This document shows, piece after piece, positions 1 through 10,602 of a stretch of 64,000 nucleotides of DNA (within the stretch, counting starts at the first letter, position 1; each line of letters begins with the position of its first letter). The stretch is from contig CAJOHO010000003.1 of the NCBI GenBank assembly GCA_905234555.1, positions 60,037-124,036 on the forward strand. Reading direction: 5' to 3'. The notes beneath the pieces are model-generated. The model saw nothing but the letters and a program-made list of their open reading frames with translations, did no database searches and was not told the origin of the DNA. Position numbers and translations under genes: made by a program. The DNA comes from an uncultured Bacteroidaceae bacterium (lineage in GTDB: Bacteria; Bacteroidota; Bacteroidia; Bacteroidales; Bacteroidaceae).

Positions 1-564
1 ATAGTCGTAGAAAACGAGCAGCTGCTCATACTTGTCCCACGAAACATGGTCTTCTCTCAGCCAGAATGCTACGAGTTGATGACCGTTCGAGCGGTTCCAA
101 TAGCAGCAGTCTGTACACCAGTCCAGATCGCGATTCATGTAGCAAGACAGATAACCTTTCTTCTTCTGATCTTCCACACGATAGTCTGCCACTTCCTCTT
201 CATATCGGTCAGGAAATTCGAGGTACTCAGCCAGCGATTTGTTGGGAAGGTACTTAGCGTATTCCGTACAGAAAGCGTAGGCAAAATTGCCGATATCAGC
301 TCCCTTGTCGGCAGCTACAGGCGAGATAGGATTCTTTGCCCAAGCCTTACGGATGCCAGGGATTTCGCAGTCGCCAGGAGCCACGCCATCGTCTTCAATC
401 TCGCCGTCGGCAAGGATTTCCTCACCCTCGGCCTCCGTCTGTTCTTCAACAGCAGTTTCAGTCTGATTCTCATCGGCTTGCGCCTTGTCGGCTTTTTTCT
501 CCCCACATGCTGTCAGCAAGAAGGAAAGGGCAGCCACAGCCACAAAAAATACGTTTCTTTTCAT
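1..564 (-). CDS. Putative lipoprotein, C-terminus truncated by window edge
   Basis: Reverse-strand reading from ATG at 564: MKRNVFFVAVAALSFLLTACGEKKADKAQ... has an SPII lipobox (LTAC) and stays open to the window edge; absent from the ORF track because no stop is in the window. Confidence 0.8.
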   Translation of the reverse strand, partial: MKRNVFFVAVAALSFLLTACGEKKADKAQADENQTETAVEEQTEAEGEEILADGEIEDDGVAPGDCEIPGIRKAWAKNPISPVAADKGADIGNFAYAFCTEYAKYLPNKSLAEYLEFPDRYEEEVADYRVEDQKKKGYLSCYMNRDLDWCTDCCYWNRSNGHQLVAFWLREDHVSWDKYEQLLVFYDY

Positions 565-651
565 GTTTTATAAAGTAAAATGCTTGCGTGTATGATTGAA
601 AGTAAATTGCTTGTGTGTATGGTTCTGTGTGATGATATTTGACTTTGGATG

Positions 652-659
652 CAAAGATA
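652..659 (-). promoter_or_regulatory. Bacteroidetes-type -7 element (TATCTTTG) for the lipoprotein gene
   Basis: Forward CAAAGATA = reverse TATCTTTG, matches TAnnTTTG. Confidence 0.5.
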
Positions 660-782
660 GTGCAAATCAACAGAATATCAAAATAATTATGACATTTTTT
701 ATCTGTATGCTTGCATATTACGAAGAAAACCTTTACATTTGCAAACCAAACAAAAGAATCACCTACTTATAATAGAATTACT

Positions 783-958
783 ATGAGTTTTCATGACAAT
801 TACAGTTATTACAGTTATTTCAATTAAAAATGGCATACACATTTTCTCTATAAATACTATATAACTAATTAATATATAGATAGTTATATATAGAATTAAG
901 GGAATGTGAATATGACAAAAAAGAAACTGTAATAACTGTAATTGTAATGGAAACTCAT
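783..958. repeat. 176-bp AT-rich imperfect palindrome with 34-bp terminal arms
   Basis: 783-816 atgagttttcatgacaattacagttattacagtt pairs with 925-958; 32/34 match by eye. Confidence 0.85.
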
Positions 959-1339
959 ATCAATTTCCTCTAAAAAGCAGATATTCAACAAGTTACAATT
1001 CTACTATCATGGTGCACAGACTTATTTTTCCACAAATTAATTACAATTACACCCCTTTTTCCCTCTAAAAAGCCTCTAAAAACGTGAAAAAACTGCCATT
1101 TTTGATGCTTTTTCCTCACTTTTTTGCAAATTAGGCGTTTCAAAAAAATCGCATCTAACCTCCATTTGAACGGTTTTTTTCTTCAAAACTCACTCTACAA
1201 AGCCTAAAAATGAGCTTTGATGACACAAAAAACGTGTATTCAATTCATTTCATCGTACTACGGAAAACAATACATCGTGCTCTCATATTATTTCAAGCAC
1301 GCTCTCTTCACAATTAGAGAACGCTCCTACAACCATTAC

Positions 1340-1440
1340 AGCGTGCTGAAAATTTCTTCAGAGCACGCTCAAAATTTCGTCAGAACGTGCTCAAAATTTC
1401 GTCAGAACGTGCTCAAAATTTTGCCAGAGCACGCTTGAAT
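1340..1440. repeat. 22-bp tandem repeat array, 4 full copies plus a partial copy
   Basis: Copies begin at 1340, 1362, 1384, 1406, 1428 (e.g. aacgtgctcaaaatttcgtcag). Confidence 0.9.
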
Positions 1441-1456
1441 TTTGCTTATAAAACGA

Positions 1457-3889
1457 TTAGAATTCGACGGAGAGGCGGACGTTGATCTGACGGCCTGTGA
1501 GGTAGTTGGGAACGGCAAACTGGTTGTTGGTGATGTCGGTTACCCAATAGTAGGAGTTGACGTTGGAGATGTCGAGGATGTTGAAGGCGTCAAGACCGAT
1601 CCAGACGTTACGGAAGGCTGAGCCAATTCCTGTGCGGATGTGGCGGTCTTCGTTGTTGAGCAGACGGTAGGACATACCGAGGTCAACACGACGGTAAGAA
1701 GTCATGCGGAATACTTGCTTCTCACGACCTGAGTGGGGAGGACCGAAGGGAAGTCCGCCGGCAAAGTGACCACGAACCGTCACTTTCCATCGGTCGGTTC
1801 CTGGGAAATAATCGCTGAACAACATACCTACGTTCAGCAGCTGGTCGGTAGGACGGGGAACGGTCTTGCCGTTGATGGTCTCGCGTGTGCTCATCAGACC
1901 GAAACTCACCCATGAGTCTGTTCCAGGCACGAATTCACCGTAGATTTTGGCATCGATGCCGACGGCATAGCCTTTCGCCATATTCTGTCCGTAGTAGATG
2001 ACGCGGACGTTGTCCACGTTGTAGGGAATGAGGTTGGAGAGTGCCTTGTAGTAGGCTTCGGCGGTCAGGCGGAAAGGCCGTTGGTTGAGCCGGAACTTAT
2101 AGTCGGCAGCAAGGACAAAGTGGATGCTTCGTTGCGACTTGATGTTCTGGTTGAGCTGTACGACGGTATTGCCTGCTGTCGTGATGGTATCTTTCACTTC
2201 CTTGTAGAAGGGTGCCTGATAGTAAAGGCCTGTGGAGAAGCGAAGGGTAATGTTGTCGTTGGCAGACGGGATGAAAGCAACGGTTGCACGAGGGGAGAAG
2301 AGCCATTCCTTGTTCCACGACCAATGGGCAAGACGGAAACCGTAGTTGAGCACCATTTCGCCTTCGGGGAATGTTTTGCGCCAAGTGTCCTGAATGTAGC
2401 TTTCGAAACGTGAGGAGCTGATTTCGTTACGTGAGACGAGGTTGTAGATGAGGTCGAGACGGTCGGCAGAGTGGGGGAGTGAGTAGCCTACAGAGTCGCG
2501 CATTTCCCATTCGCGCATACGCTCGGTCACCTTTTCTTTCTTCATGAGAACACCGTAGCGTAGGTCGTGATTGCCAAACTGGCTGCGACCTGCGAGTCCG
2601 TAGTTGAAGACGGTTGCTTCGAGCCGGTTGCGTCCGTGTTCCAGGTATTTGCCGATGCCGAGCGCGTTGTCCACTCCGTCCTGCTGAAGCCAGTATTCGC
2701 CGCTGATGTCGAAGGTTTCCTGCTCCTGCGTCTTGAAGGCTGAGAGACTGAGCGTCAACTCGTTGCGTTCGTTGAAACGATGGGTCAGGCCCATGCTGCC
2801 GAAGTAGGTGTGGAACTGATCCTTCTCCTGTCCGTCGAAATCGACCTTGAACTCCTTCACATCCTCGCTCGTACCGAATCGGGTGGTGCGATCGCTGGGA
2901 ACGAACCGGTAGTCGTTTCGTGAGATATTGCCGAGAATGTCGACGCTCCAACGCTTCGACGGCATCCAGCTGAAGTAGGTCTGGTAGTCGAAGTCACGAG
3001 GATCGTACTCGCCCTTTGTATCGAGGGCTCCGAGCAGGTAGCTGGTGGTCTTGTAGCGTACGGCGTTCGTCCACGAAAAACGTTCGTTGCCCACACCCAC
3101 ATAACCGCTGGCACCCAGCATGCTGGCAGAGGCAGAACCTTCGAACCTACGTACCTTTTTATATTGTATGTCGAGCACGGAGGACATCTTCTCGCCGTAT
3201 TTGGCTTCGAATCCGCCTGCAGAGAACTGGATACGCTCCACCATATCGGGATTGATGATGCTGAGTCCTTCCTGCTGACCGCTACGAATGAGCAAAGGGC
3301 GATAGACCTCCACGCCGTTGAGATAGACACTGTTTTCATCGAACGAACCGCCTCTTACGTTGTATTGCGAGCTGAGTTCGTTGTGGGTACTCACACCAGC
3401 CTGCGTGGCGATAATCTGCTCCACGCCACCTCCGCTGGCATTACCCATGTGCTGCAGGTCCTTCATGCTGACGTCAGTCATTGTGGTGGTCTGACGACGG
3501 ATGTCCGTTACCTCAATTTCGCCCAATTCAACGCCATTTGACACGAGCATGACGTTGAGCGTGATGGTGTCGGAAGGATTGGAGAGCACTCGTTTGCGCG
3601 TCTGATAGCCCATAGCCCGATAGACAACCACGAGGCTGTCTGACGTGTGGCAGGAGAAGCTATAGCGTCCTTTCAAGTCGGTTGTGGTTCCAACGGCAGT
3701 TCCTTCGATATGGATCTGGGCAAAGGGGAGTTCCTTCTTCTCGTCATCGATGACGGTACCACGAATGACCACACGCTTGGTCGCAGCCTCCTCCAGCCCA
3801 ACACGGAGCGAGTCCTGGGCAGAAGCCGCTGATGCTGTCAGCAACAGCATCAAGAGGGTAGGTAATAATAAGGAACAGAATCTCTTCAT
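1457..3889 (-). CDS. TonB-dependent receptor with N-terminal carboxypeptidase-like regulatory domain
   Basis: 810 aa; signal peptide, VIRGTVIDDEKKELPFAQIHIEGTAVGTTTDLKGRYSF domain, plug motif YNVRGGSFDENSVYLNGVEVYRP, C-terminal beta-barrel. Confidence 0.93.
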   Translation of the reverse strand: MKRFCSLLLPTLLMLLLTASAASAQDSLRVGLEEAATKRVVIRGTVIDDEKKELPFAQIHIEGTAVGTTTDLKGRYSFSCHTSDSLVVVYRAMGYQTRKRVLSNPSDTITLNVMLVSNGVELGEIEVTDIRRQTTTMTDVSMKDLQHMGNASGGGVEQIIATQAGVSTHNELSSQYNVRGGSFDENSVYLNGVEVYRPLLIRSGQQEGLSIINPDMVERIQFSAGGFEAKYGEKMSSVLDIQYKKVRRFEGSASASMLGASGYVGVGNERFSWTNAVRYKTTSYLLGALDTKGEYDPRDFDYQTYFSWMPSKRWSVDILGNISRNDYRFVPSDRTTRFGTSEDVKEFKVDFDGQEKDQFHTYFGSMGLTHRFNERNELTLSLSAFKTQEQETFDISGEYWLQQDGVDNALGIGKYLEHGRNRLEATVFNYGLAGRSQFGNHDLRYGVLMKKEKVTERMREWEMRDSVGYSLPHSADRLDLIYNLVSRNEISSSRFESYIQDTWRKTFPEGEMVLNYGFRLAHWSWNKEWLFSPRATVAFIPSANDNITLRFSTGLYYQAPFYKEVKDTITTAGNTVVQLNQNIKSQRSIHFVLAADYKFRLNQRPFRLTAEAYYKALSNLIPYNVDNVRVIYYGQNMAKGYAVGIDAKIYGEFVPGTDSWVSFGLMSTRETINGKTVPRPTDQLLNVGMLFSDYFPGTDRWKVTVRGHFAGGLPFGPPHSGREKQVFRMTSYRRVDLGMSYRLLNNEDRHIRTGIGSAFRNVWIGLDAFNILDISNVNSYYWVTDITNNQFAVPNYLTGRQINVRLSVEF

Positions 3890-3900
3890 TCAAATTGACA

Positions 3901-3957
3901 GAACAGTTTCATCCGCAAGGCTGTTCCCCCTCTTTCGGAGGAGGGGGTAGGGGGAGG
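3901..3957. repeat. Short C/G-rich intergenic stem-loop region
   Basis: CCCCCTC (3926-3932)/GAGGGGG (3941-3947), flanked by GAACAG/CTGTTC. Confidence 0.6.
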
Positions 3958-3963
3958 CTTTAT

Positions 3964-4578
3964 TTAGATGCCGTGTACGTTAGCCTTGATATACATCTGC
4001 ATCATGGCAATTGCCTTTTCGTTGTTGCCGCCGTTAGGAATGATGATATCGGCAAACTGCTTGGTGGGTTCGATGAACTCATCGTGCATGGGCTTCAGCA
4101 CGTTGCGATACTTGTCGATCAGCATTTCCAACGGGTGTCCACGTTCAGCAATATCGCGTTGGATGACACGAAGAAGGCGTTCGTCGGCTCCTGCATCCAC
4201 AAAGATTTTCAGGTCCATGAGGTCACGAAGGGTCTTGTCGTAGAGCGCCATAATTCCCTCTACCACAATCACTTCTTTCGGCTCTACGTGGATAGTTTCG
4301 TCGAGACGCGTACAGGTGATGTAGGAATAGGTGGGTTGCTCAATCGCACGTCCCTGACGCAATTCCTCGATCTGGTGGGCAAAGAGTTCCCAATCGAACG
4401 CATCCGGATGGTCGAAGTTGGTACGTTTGCGCACTTCGAGCGGCAGGTTCGACTGGTCGTTGTAGTACGAATCCTGCGGAATGACGGCCACGCTATTGTC
4501 GGGCAACGTCTCAATAATCTTGCGGACTACGGTGGTCTTACCAGAACCGGTTCCGCCTCCAATACCGATGATAGTCAT
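3964..4578 (-). CDS. udk: Uridine kinase
   Basis: 204 aa; Walker A GGGTGSGKTTV, uridine kinase-type sequence throughout. Confidence 0.92.
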   Translation of the reverse strand: MTIIGIGGGTGSGKTTVVRKIIETLPDNSVAVIPQDSYYNDQSNLPLEVRKRTNFDHPDAFDWELFAHQIEELRQGRAIEQPTYSYITCTRLDETIHVEPKEVIVVEGIMALYDKTLRDLMDLKIFVDAGADERLLRVIQRDIAERGHPLEMLIDKYRNVLKPMHDEFIEPTKQFADIIIPNGGNNEKAIAMMQMYIKANVHGI

Positions 4579-4664
4579 AAGGCATATAGTTTTTTAGGCA
4601 TGTTCTTCTTTCATGCTAAGGATGAGAACCAACCTTATTGATTATTATTGATTAGAACTAACCT

Positions 4665-7340
4665 TTACAGCTTACTCAGGCTTTCCTTGATGGCAGCAAT
4701 CTTGGTTTCTGCGTCGCTTTGCTTCTTGCGTTCCAGTTCTACCACCTGGGCAGGTGCATTGGCTACGAAACGTTCGTTGCTCAGCTTCTTCTGCACGCCG
4801 ATGAGGAATCCTTCGAGATGCTTGAGTTCTGCTTCCAGCTTCTGGCGCTCAGCTTCTGTGTCGATAAGGTTGCCAAGCGGAACGGCAAACTCAGTCGTGC
4901 CTACCATAAAGGCAGAAGAACCGTCGCCCTTAGCAGCTACAACATCAATCTGGGAGAGGTTCGCCATCTTCAGAATCAGCTCAGACAGTTCCTCTACGGG
5001 GTTCTTGCCCACCACTTCAAGTGTCATAAGCTCCTTGGGAGCGATATTCTTGGCATTTCGTACGGCACGAACGCCTGCAACTACTTGCTTCATCGTGTTC
5101 ACAGCCTTCAGCAAAGCTGCTTCCTCAGCATTTGGTGCGTCGAGATGCAGGCTTTCAGTCATGATGCTGTCGCCTTCCTTTCGGTCGTAGATATGCTGGT
5201 AGATTTCTTCCGTGATGAACGGCATGAACGGATGGATCAGCTTCATCAGAATATCAAAGAAACGAAGGGTTGACTCGTAGGTTTCCTTGTCAATAGGCTG
5301 CTGGTAGGCAGGCTTAATCATTTCAAGATACCAACTGGAGAATTCATCGGTAAAGAGCTTGAACACAGCCATTAACGCCTCGCTCAGACGATATTTTCCG
5401 TAGAGGTCTTCCACTTCGGCATACGAAGCTTTCAACTGTGCTTCCATCCAACGAATGGCCTGTTTATTGCCTTCGGGCTGAGCGATATCTTCCACACTCC
5501 AACCCTTCACCAAACGGAAGGCGTTCCATATCTTGTTGCAGAAAGCCATACCGTTCTGACAAAGCTTTTCGTCGAAGAGAATGTCGTTGCCGGCAGGAGC
5601 TGAGAGCAGCATTCCCATACGCACGCCGTCGGCTCCGTAGTCGTCCATCAGCTTCAGAGGATCGGGTGAGTTTCCAAGACTCTTCGACATCTTACGACCC
5701 AGTTTGTCGCGTACAATTCCTGTGAAATAAACGCTCTTGAACGGCATTTCGCCTCTGTATTCGTAGCCTGCCATAATCATACGGGCCACCCAGAAGAAGA
5801 TGATGTCTGGACCGGTCACAAGAACGGAAGTGGGGTAGTAGTAGCGCAGTTCTTCGTTGTCAGGCTTGCTGATTCCGTTGAACAAAGAGATAGGCCACAA
5901 CCAACTTGAGAACCAAGTATCGAGTGCGTCTTCGTCCTGTCGTAAATCTTTAATGGTAAGTGTATTATCACCACTTTCCTTACGTGCCAGTTTAACTGCC
6001 TCTTCCTCGGTTTCTGCTACCACGAATCCACCTTTGGGCAGGTAGTAGGCAGGTATGCGATGTCCCCACCAGAGCTGGCGAGAGATACACCAGTCCTTGA
6101 TGTTTTCGAGCCAGTTTTTGTAGGTCACCTTGTATTTCGTTGGATAGAAACGAATCTCGTCGTTCATCACTGGAGGCAGGGCGATATCGGCAAAGTGCTG
6201 CATACGAAGGAACCATTGCATAGAAAGTTTTGGCTCAATCGCTACGCCTGTACGTTCGGAGCAGCCCACTTTGTTCGTGTAATCTTCCACTTTCTCCAGC
6301 AGTCCTGCGCTTTCGAGGTCTTTCTCGATCTGTTTACGCACATCAAAACGGTCCATTCCAACGTACAATCCTGCAGCTTCAGAAAGTGTGCCGTCATCGT
6401 TGAAAATGTCGATGCTTTCCAGTCCGTGCTTGTCGCCCAGCATGTAGTCGTTCACATCGTGAGCTGGCGTAACTTTCAGACATCCTGTACCAAACTCCAC
6501 ATCCACATAGTCGTCTTCAATCACAGGAATCACACGGTTCACGAGCGGAACAATCACTTTCTTGCCGCTGAGCCAACGGTTCTTCGGATCGTTGGGATTG
6601 ATACACATCGCCGTATCGCCCATGATAGTTTCGGGTCGGGTAGTGGCCACTACGGCATAATAGCCTTCCGCATCCTGATGAACGATCTCACCTTCTGCAC
6701 CAGTCGGAGAAACAGTCTCTCCTGGAGCCAGACGATATTTTAGGTAATAGAGTTTCGAGTGTTCTTCCTTATAAATAACTTCTTCGTCGGAGAGTGCCGT
6801 CTGAGCTTTTGGGTCCCAGTTAACCATTCGCACGCCTCTGTAAATCAAACCCTTACGATACAAATCCACGAACACTTTGATAACACTTTTGCTACGTTCT
6901 TCGTCCATCGTAAAGGCGGTACGATCCCAGTCGCAGCTGGCTCCCAGACGACGTAACTGCTTGAGAATGATGCCTCCATGTTCGTCTGTCCAAGCCCATG
7001 CGTGTTTCAGGAATTCCTCACGGCTGAGATCCGTCTTCTTGATTCCTTGTTCTGCCAAACGACCCACAACCTTTGCCTCTGTGGCAATACTTGCGTGGTC
7101 TGTTCCTGGCACCCAGCAGGCGTTCTTGCCATCCATTCGTGCCTTACGAACCAGAATATCCTGAATTGTTTCGTTGAGCATGTGACCCATGTGGAGCACA
7201 CCCGTCACGTTTGGTGGCGGAATCACAACCGTATAGGGTTCACGACCATCGGGTTTGGAACTGAAGAGTTTGTTCTCTTCCCAATACTTGTACCATTTTC
7301 CTTCAACTTCCGAAGGATTGTATTTAGATGCTAATTCCAT
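4665..7340 (-). CDS. valS: Valyl-tRNA synthetase
   Basis: 891 aa; HMGH signature ([10 protein letters not shown]), KMSKS ([14 protein letters not shown]), C-terminal coiled coil. Confidence 0.98.
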   Translation of the reverse strand: MELASKYNPSEVEGKWYKYWEENKLFSSKPDGREPYTVVIPPPNVTGVLHMGHMLNETIQDILVRKARMDGKNACWVPGTDHASIATEAKVVGRLAEQGIKKTDLSREEFLKHAWAWTDEHGGIILKQLRRLGASCDWDRTAFTMDEERSKSVIKVFVDLYRKGLIYRGVRMVNWDPKAQTALSDEEVIYKEEHSKLYYLKYRLAPGETVSPTGAEGEIVHQDAEGYYAVVATTRPETIMGDTAMCINPNDPKNRWLSGKKVIVPLVNRVIPVIEDDYVDVEFGTGCLKVTPAHDVNDYMLGDKHGLESIDIFNDDGTLSEAAGLYVGMDRFDVRKQIEKDLESAGLLEKVEDYTNKVGCSERTGVAIEPKLSMQWFLRMQHFADIALPPVMNDEIRFYPTKYKVTYKNWLENIKDWCISRQLWWGHRIPAYYLPKGGFVVAETEEEAVKLARKESGDNTLTIKDLRQDEDALDTWFSSWLWPISLFNGISKPDNEELRYYYPTSVLVTGPDIIFFWVARMIMAGYEYRGEMPFKSVYFTGIVRDKLGRKMSKSLGNSPDPLKLMDDYGADGVRMGMLLSAPAGNDILFDEKLCQNGMAFCNKIWNAFRLVKGWSVEDIAQPEGNKQAIRWMEAQLKASYAEVEDLYGKYRLSEALMAVFKLFTDEFSSWYLEMIKPAYQQPIDKETYESTLRFFDILMKLIHPFMPFITEEIYQHIYDRKEGDSIMTESLHLDAPNAEEAALLKAVNTMKQVVAGVRAVRNAKNIAPKELMTLEVVGKNPVEELSELILKMANLSQIDVVAAKGDGSSAFMVGTTEFAVPLGNLIDTEAERQKLEAELKHLEGFLIGVQKKLSNERFVANAPAQVVELERKKQSDAETKIAAIKESLSKL

Positions 7341-7455
7341 CTGAAAAGTAATTATTTTGTTTTGATTATAATCTGAAAAGAAAAATTCGTTTGATTTATT
7401 ATCAAGAATCTTATAAAGAAACGTCTTTCTGCTTGTTTTATTTGCAAAAACTCTG

Positions 7456-7463
7456 CAAAGTTA
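7456..7463 (-). promoter_or_regulatory. -7 element TAACTTTG upstream of valS
   Basis: Forward CAAAGTTA. Confidence 0.5.
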
Positions 7464-7836
7464 CAAAAAAATCGCAAAATGGAGGGTAGATTCTCCAGTT
7501 TTATTCATTCTTATACCTTATTTATTATAAGAATCTTCTTATTTCACCTTTTTAATTTATAATTCCTGCATTCGTATTGTTATTTGAATGTTAATTGAAA
7601 TTAGATTGAGCACCATTTATTTCTTTTTTTGAATATTAATTTTATTTGGTAAGTGTACATCCTTTTTTTCGTTATATCAAATTGATTGATTTCTTCCTAA
7701 TTTCTTTTATTTTAATGATTGAGTAGTGCCTATATTCTATTTGTTATATCTCCAATTAAACATAACCATGATTGCGAAAATAAGGTGCTCAGAAAAAATC
7801 ATGAGTGTAAATACTTGATAATTGAAAGAAAATGCG

Positions 7837-7844
7837 TAACTTTG
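7837..7844 (+). promoter_or_regulatory. -7 element TAACTTTG upstream of mutS2
   Basis: Consensus match about 30 nt before the ATG at 7875. Confidence 0.55.
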
Positions 7845-7874
7845 CAGTCGGATTAGAAATAATTGTATTTTCAA

Positions 7875-10523
7875 ATGATTTATCCTGAAAATTACGAAGA
7901 TAAACTGGAGTTTACGTCCATTCGCGACATTCTCAGTCATCATTGTCTGTGCGAATTAGGTGTTCAGCGTGTGAAGGAGATGAAATTTTCCGACAAGCAC
8001 GACTGGATTTCTCGACAAATTCGTCAGACGACAGAAATGAAGGCAATTCTGCAACTGGGCGATTTTCCCGACCAGAATTTCTATGATCTGCGTCCTGTGT
8101 TGCGTCGCATCCGTATTGATAAGACTTTTATGGATGTTCCCGAACTGTTCGACCTGAAACGTTCGCTCCAAAGCATCTGTTTGGTCGTAGCTTACCTGAG
8201 ACGTACCAAAGATGGAACAAATTCGGACTCCTCAAGTCGTACCCATAACATAGAATCGGATGCATTGTCACATTCACATGAGAAAGCTGACGCAGAATCT
8301 CCGTTATACCCTTATCTTTCCCAGTTGACAAACGATGTGCCGACCTATCCGCATTTGGTAAAACAGATTGAGAGGATTATCGATGAATTGGGCAATATTC
8401 GCGATTCTGCCTCACCCGAACTGGCTCGAATCCGACGCGAGAAAGCCTCTATGTCTGGTCGAATCTCGCGTTTGCTGTCAAATATCCTACAAAGTGCTCA
8501 GGATGAGGGAGTTGTAGATAAGAAGGCAACCCCTACCCTACGCGACGGACGTTTGGTGATTCCTGTAGCTCCTGCTATGAAACGCAAGATTAGCGGTATT
8601 GTTCACGATGAATCAGACACAGGCCGAACGGTTTATATTGAGCCTACGGAGGTGGTTGAAGCTAATAACCGTATCCGAGAACTGGAGAACGAGGAACGAC
8701 GCGAAATCATACGAATCCTGCAGGAAATATCGGCTCTCATTCGTCCGGAAATCAAGGAAATGCTGGATAGTTATGAGTTTCTGGCGGATGTGGATTTCAC
8801 TCGTGCTAAGGCAAAGTTTGCCTTGAGAACCAACGCCATAGAACCCACCATCCAGAATAAACAGGTGTTGGATTGGAGTATGGCTCGACATCCTTTGCTC
8901 CAACTTTCCTTCGAGAAAAAGTTGCCGATGAATGTTGAGAAAAAGTTGCCGACACAGAATCAAAATAACGGTTCCGACACGTCTCCGGATCAACCACGCA
9001 CCATCGTTCCACTCGACATAGAACTACGTGCTCCACACTCCCGAATCCTCCTCATTTCAGGCCCTAATGCTGGTGGTAAGTCCGTGTGTCTCAAGACCGT
9101 AGGCTTACTGCAGTATATGCTTCAATGCGGAATGCCTGTACCGATGGCTGAGAGTAGCATCTGTGGTGTCTTTAAGAACCTTTTCATCGATATTGGCGAC
9201 GAACAGAGTATCGAAAACGACCTCTCTACATATTCTTCCCACCTGCTGAATATGAAGATGATGCTTCGTCATGCTGACAGCACTTCGTTGCTGCTGATTG
9301 ATGAGTTTGGAGGTGGAACGGAACCACAAATCGGAGGCGCTATTGCAGAAGCGATGTTGCGTCGTTTCAACAACAAACATGCCTTTGGTGTTATTACTAC
9401 CCATTATCAGAACCTTAAACACTTTGCTCAGGAAACCAACGGAGTGCAGAACGCAGCCATGCTCTACGATCGCCAGCAGATGCAACCGCTTTTCCAACTG
9501 CGAATCGGTAATCCTGGCTCTTCGTTTGCTGTAGAGATTGCCCGTAAGATAGGCATTCCCGAAGATGTTATCAAAGATGCTTCAGATATCGTTGGAGCCG
9601 ACTATATCAATGCCGACAAATACCTTCAGGATATCGTGCGCGACAAGCGTTATTGGGAGAACAAACGCCAAGCCATCCATCAGCACGAAAAGCGGATGGA
9701 AGAAACAATCGAACGCTACGAATCAGACATAGAAAAACTGCGTGAAGAGAAGCGAAGAATCGTGGCTGAAGCCAAAGAAGAAGCACTTCGACTGTTACAA
9801 GAATCAAATGCACGTATTGAACAGACTATCAAAGATATAAAAGAAGCACAAGCAGAAAAAGAACGTACTAAACTGATACGTCAGGACTTTGCTGATTTCA
9901 AGCAGGAAGTGAAGAATCTGGATGCAGGACTGATGGAGGAGAAGATAGCGCGCCAGATGGAAAAAATCAAAGCTCGCCAGCAACGTCGTGCCGATAAGAA
10001 AAAGGAACGCGCGCAGGAAGGGCACTCCCCCACTCCACAAGCTGCGGCTCCGGCTCCCGTCGTGTTGGAAGAAGGCAGTTATGTGCGTCTGAAAGGACAG
10101 AATACGGTAGGTCAGATTTCACGCATCAACGGCAACGAAGCACAAGTGGTGTTCGGCTCCATCCAGACCAGCGTGAAGCTCAATCGTCTGGAACCCGCTT
10201 CTGCTCCGAAACCGGTGAAGCGAGCCAGCACCTTCGTCAGTCTCCAGACACAGGATTCCATTCGTGAAACCACCCTAAAGTTCAAGCCTGAACTCGATGT
10301 GCGGGGAATGCGGACTGACGAAGCCATTCAGGCTGTCACCTACTTTGTGGATGATGCGTTGGTTGCTTCCGTAGGTCGTCTGAAGATTCTTCACGGAACG
10401 GGCAACGGCATCCTCCGCACCATGATTCGCCAATACCTCAACACCTTACCTGCCGTCTCCGACTTCCACGATGAAGATATCCGCTTTGGAGGCGCAGGCA
10501 TCACAATCGTGGAACTCTTATAA
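7875..10523 (+). CDS. mutS2: Endonuclease MutS2 (MutS domain V ATPase plus C-terminal Smr domain)
   Basis: ATPase ISGPNAGGKSVCLKTVGLL, LLIDEFGGGTEP, Smr LDVRGMRTDEA...HGTGNGILR; ATG at 7875 preferred over the TTG at 7863. Confidence 0.95.
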   Translation: MIYPENYEDKLEFTSIRDILSHHCLCELGVQRVKEMKFSDKHDWISRQIRQTTEMKAILQLGDFPDQNFYDLRPVLRRIRIDKTFMDVPELFDLKRSLQSICLVVAYLRRTKDGTNSDSSSRTHNIESDALSHSHEKADAESPLYPYLSQLTNDVPTYPHLVKQIERIIDELGNIRDSASPELARIRREKASMSGRISRLLSNILQSAQDEGVVDKKATPTLRDGRLVIPVAPAMKRKISGIVHDESDTGRTVYIEPTEVVEANNRIRELENEERREIIRILQEISALIRPEIKEMLDSYEFLADVDFTRAKAKFALRTNAIEPTIQNKQVLDWSMARHPLLQLSFEKKLPMNVEKKLPTQNQNNGSDTSPDQPRTIVPLDIELRAPHSRILLISGPNAGGKSVCLKTVGLLQYMLQCGMPVPMAESSICGVFKNLFIDIGDEQSIENDLSTYSSHLLNMKMMLRHADSTSLLLIDEFGGGTEPQIGGAIAEAMLRRFNNKHAFGVITTHYQNLKHFAQETNGVQNAAMLYDRQQMQPLFQLRIGNPGSSFAVEIARKIGIPEDVIKDASDIVGADYINADKYLQDIVRDKRYWENKRQAIHQHEKRMEETIERYESDIEKLREEKRRIVAEAKEEALRLLQESNARIEQTIKDIKEAQAEKERTKLIRQDFADFKQEVKNLDAGLMEEKIARQMEKIKARQQRRADKKKERAQEGHSPTPQAAAPAPVVLEEGSYVRLKGQNTVGQISRINGNEAQVVFGSIQTSVKLNRLEPASAPKPVKRASTFVSLQTQDSIRETTLKFKPELDVRGMRTDEAIQAVTYFVDDALVASVGRLKILHGTGNGILRTMIRQYLNTLPAVSDFHDEDIRFGGAGITIVELL

Positions 10524-10570
10524 ATGGAAACTCATATTTCGCAAGCAAGCGCGACAGAACTCTTATAAAA

Positions 10571-10602
10571 AACCGCTGGACACGAAGTTCAGCGGTTCTT
10601 TT
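10571..10602. terminator. Intrinsic terminator (mutS2 side)
   Basis: AACCGCTG...CAGCGGTT followed by a T-rich tract; overlaps the stop of the convergent gene. Confidence 0.7.

Noticed and set aside
1217-1438. 73-aa ORF over the 22-bp repeat array
   Set aside because: Composition arises from the tandem repeats (SEHAQNFVRTCSKFRQN...); no plausible protein features.
3895-4641. 248-aa ORF antisense to udk
   Set aside because: Shadow ORF over the uridine kinase gene.
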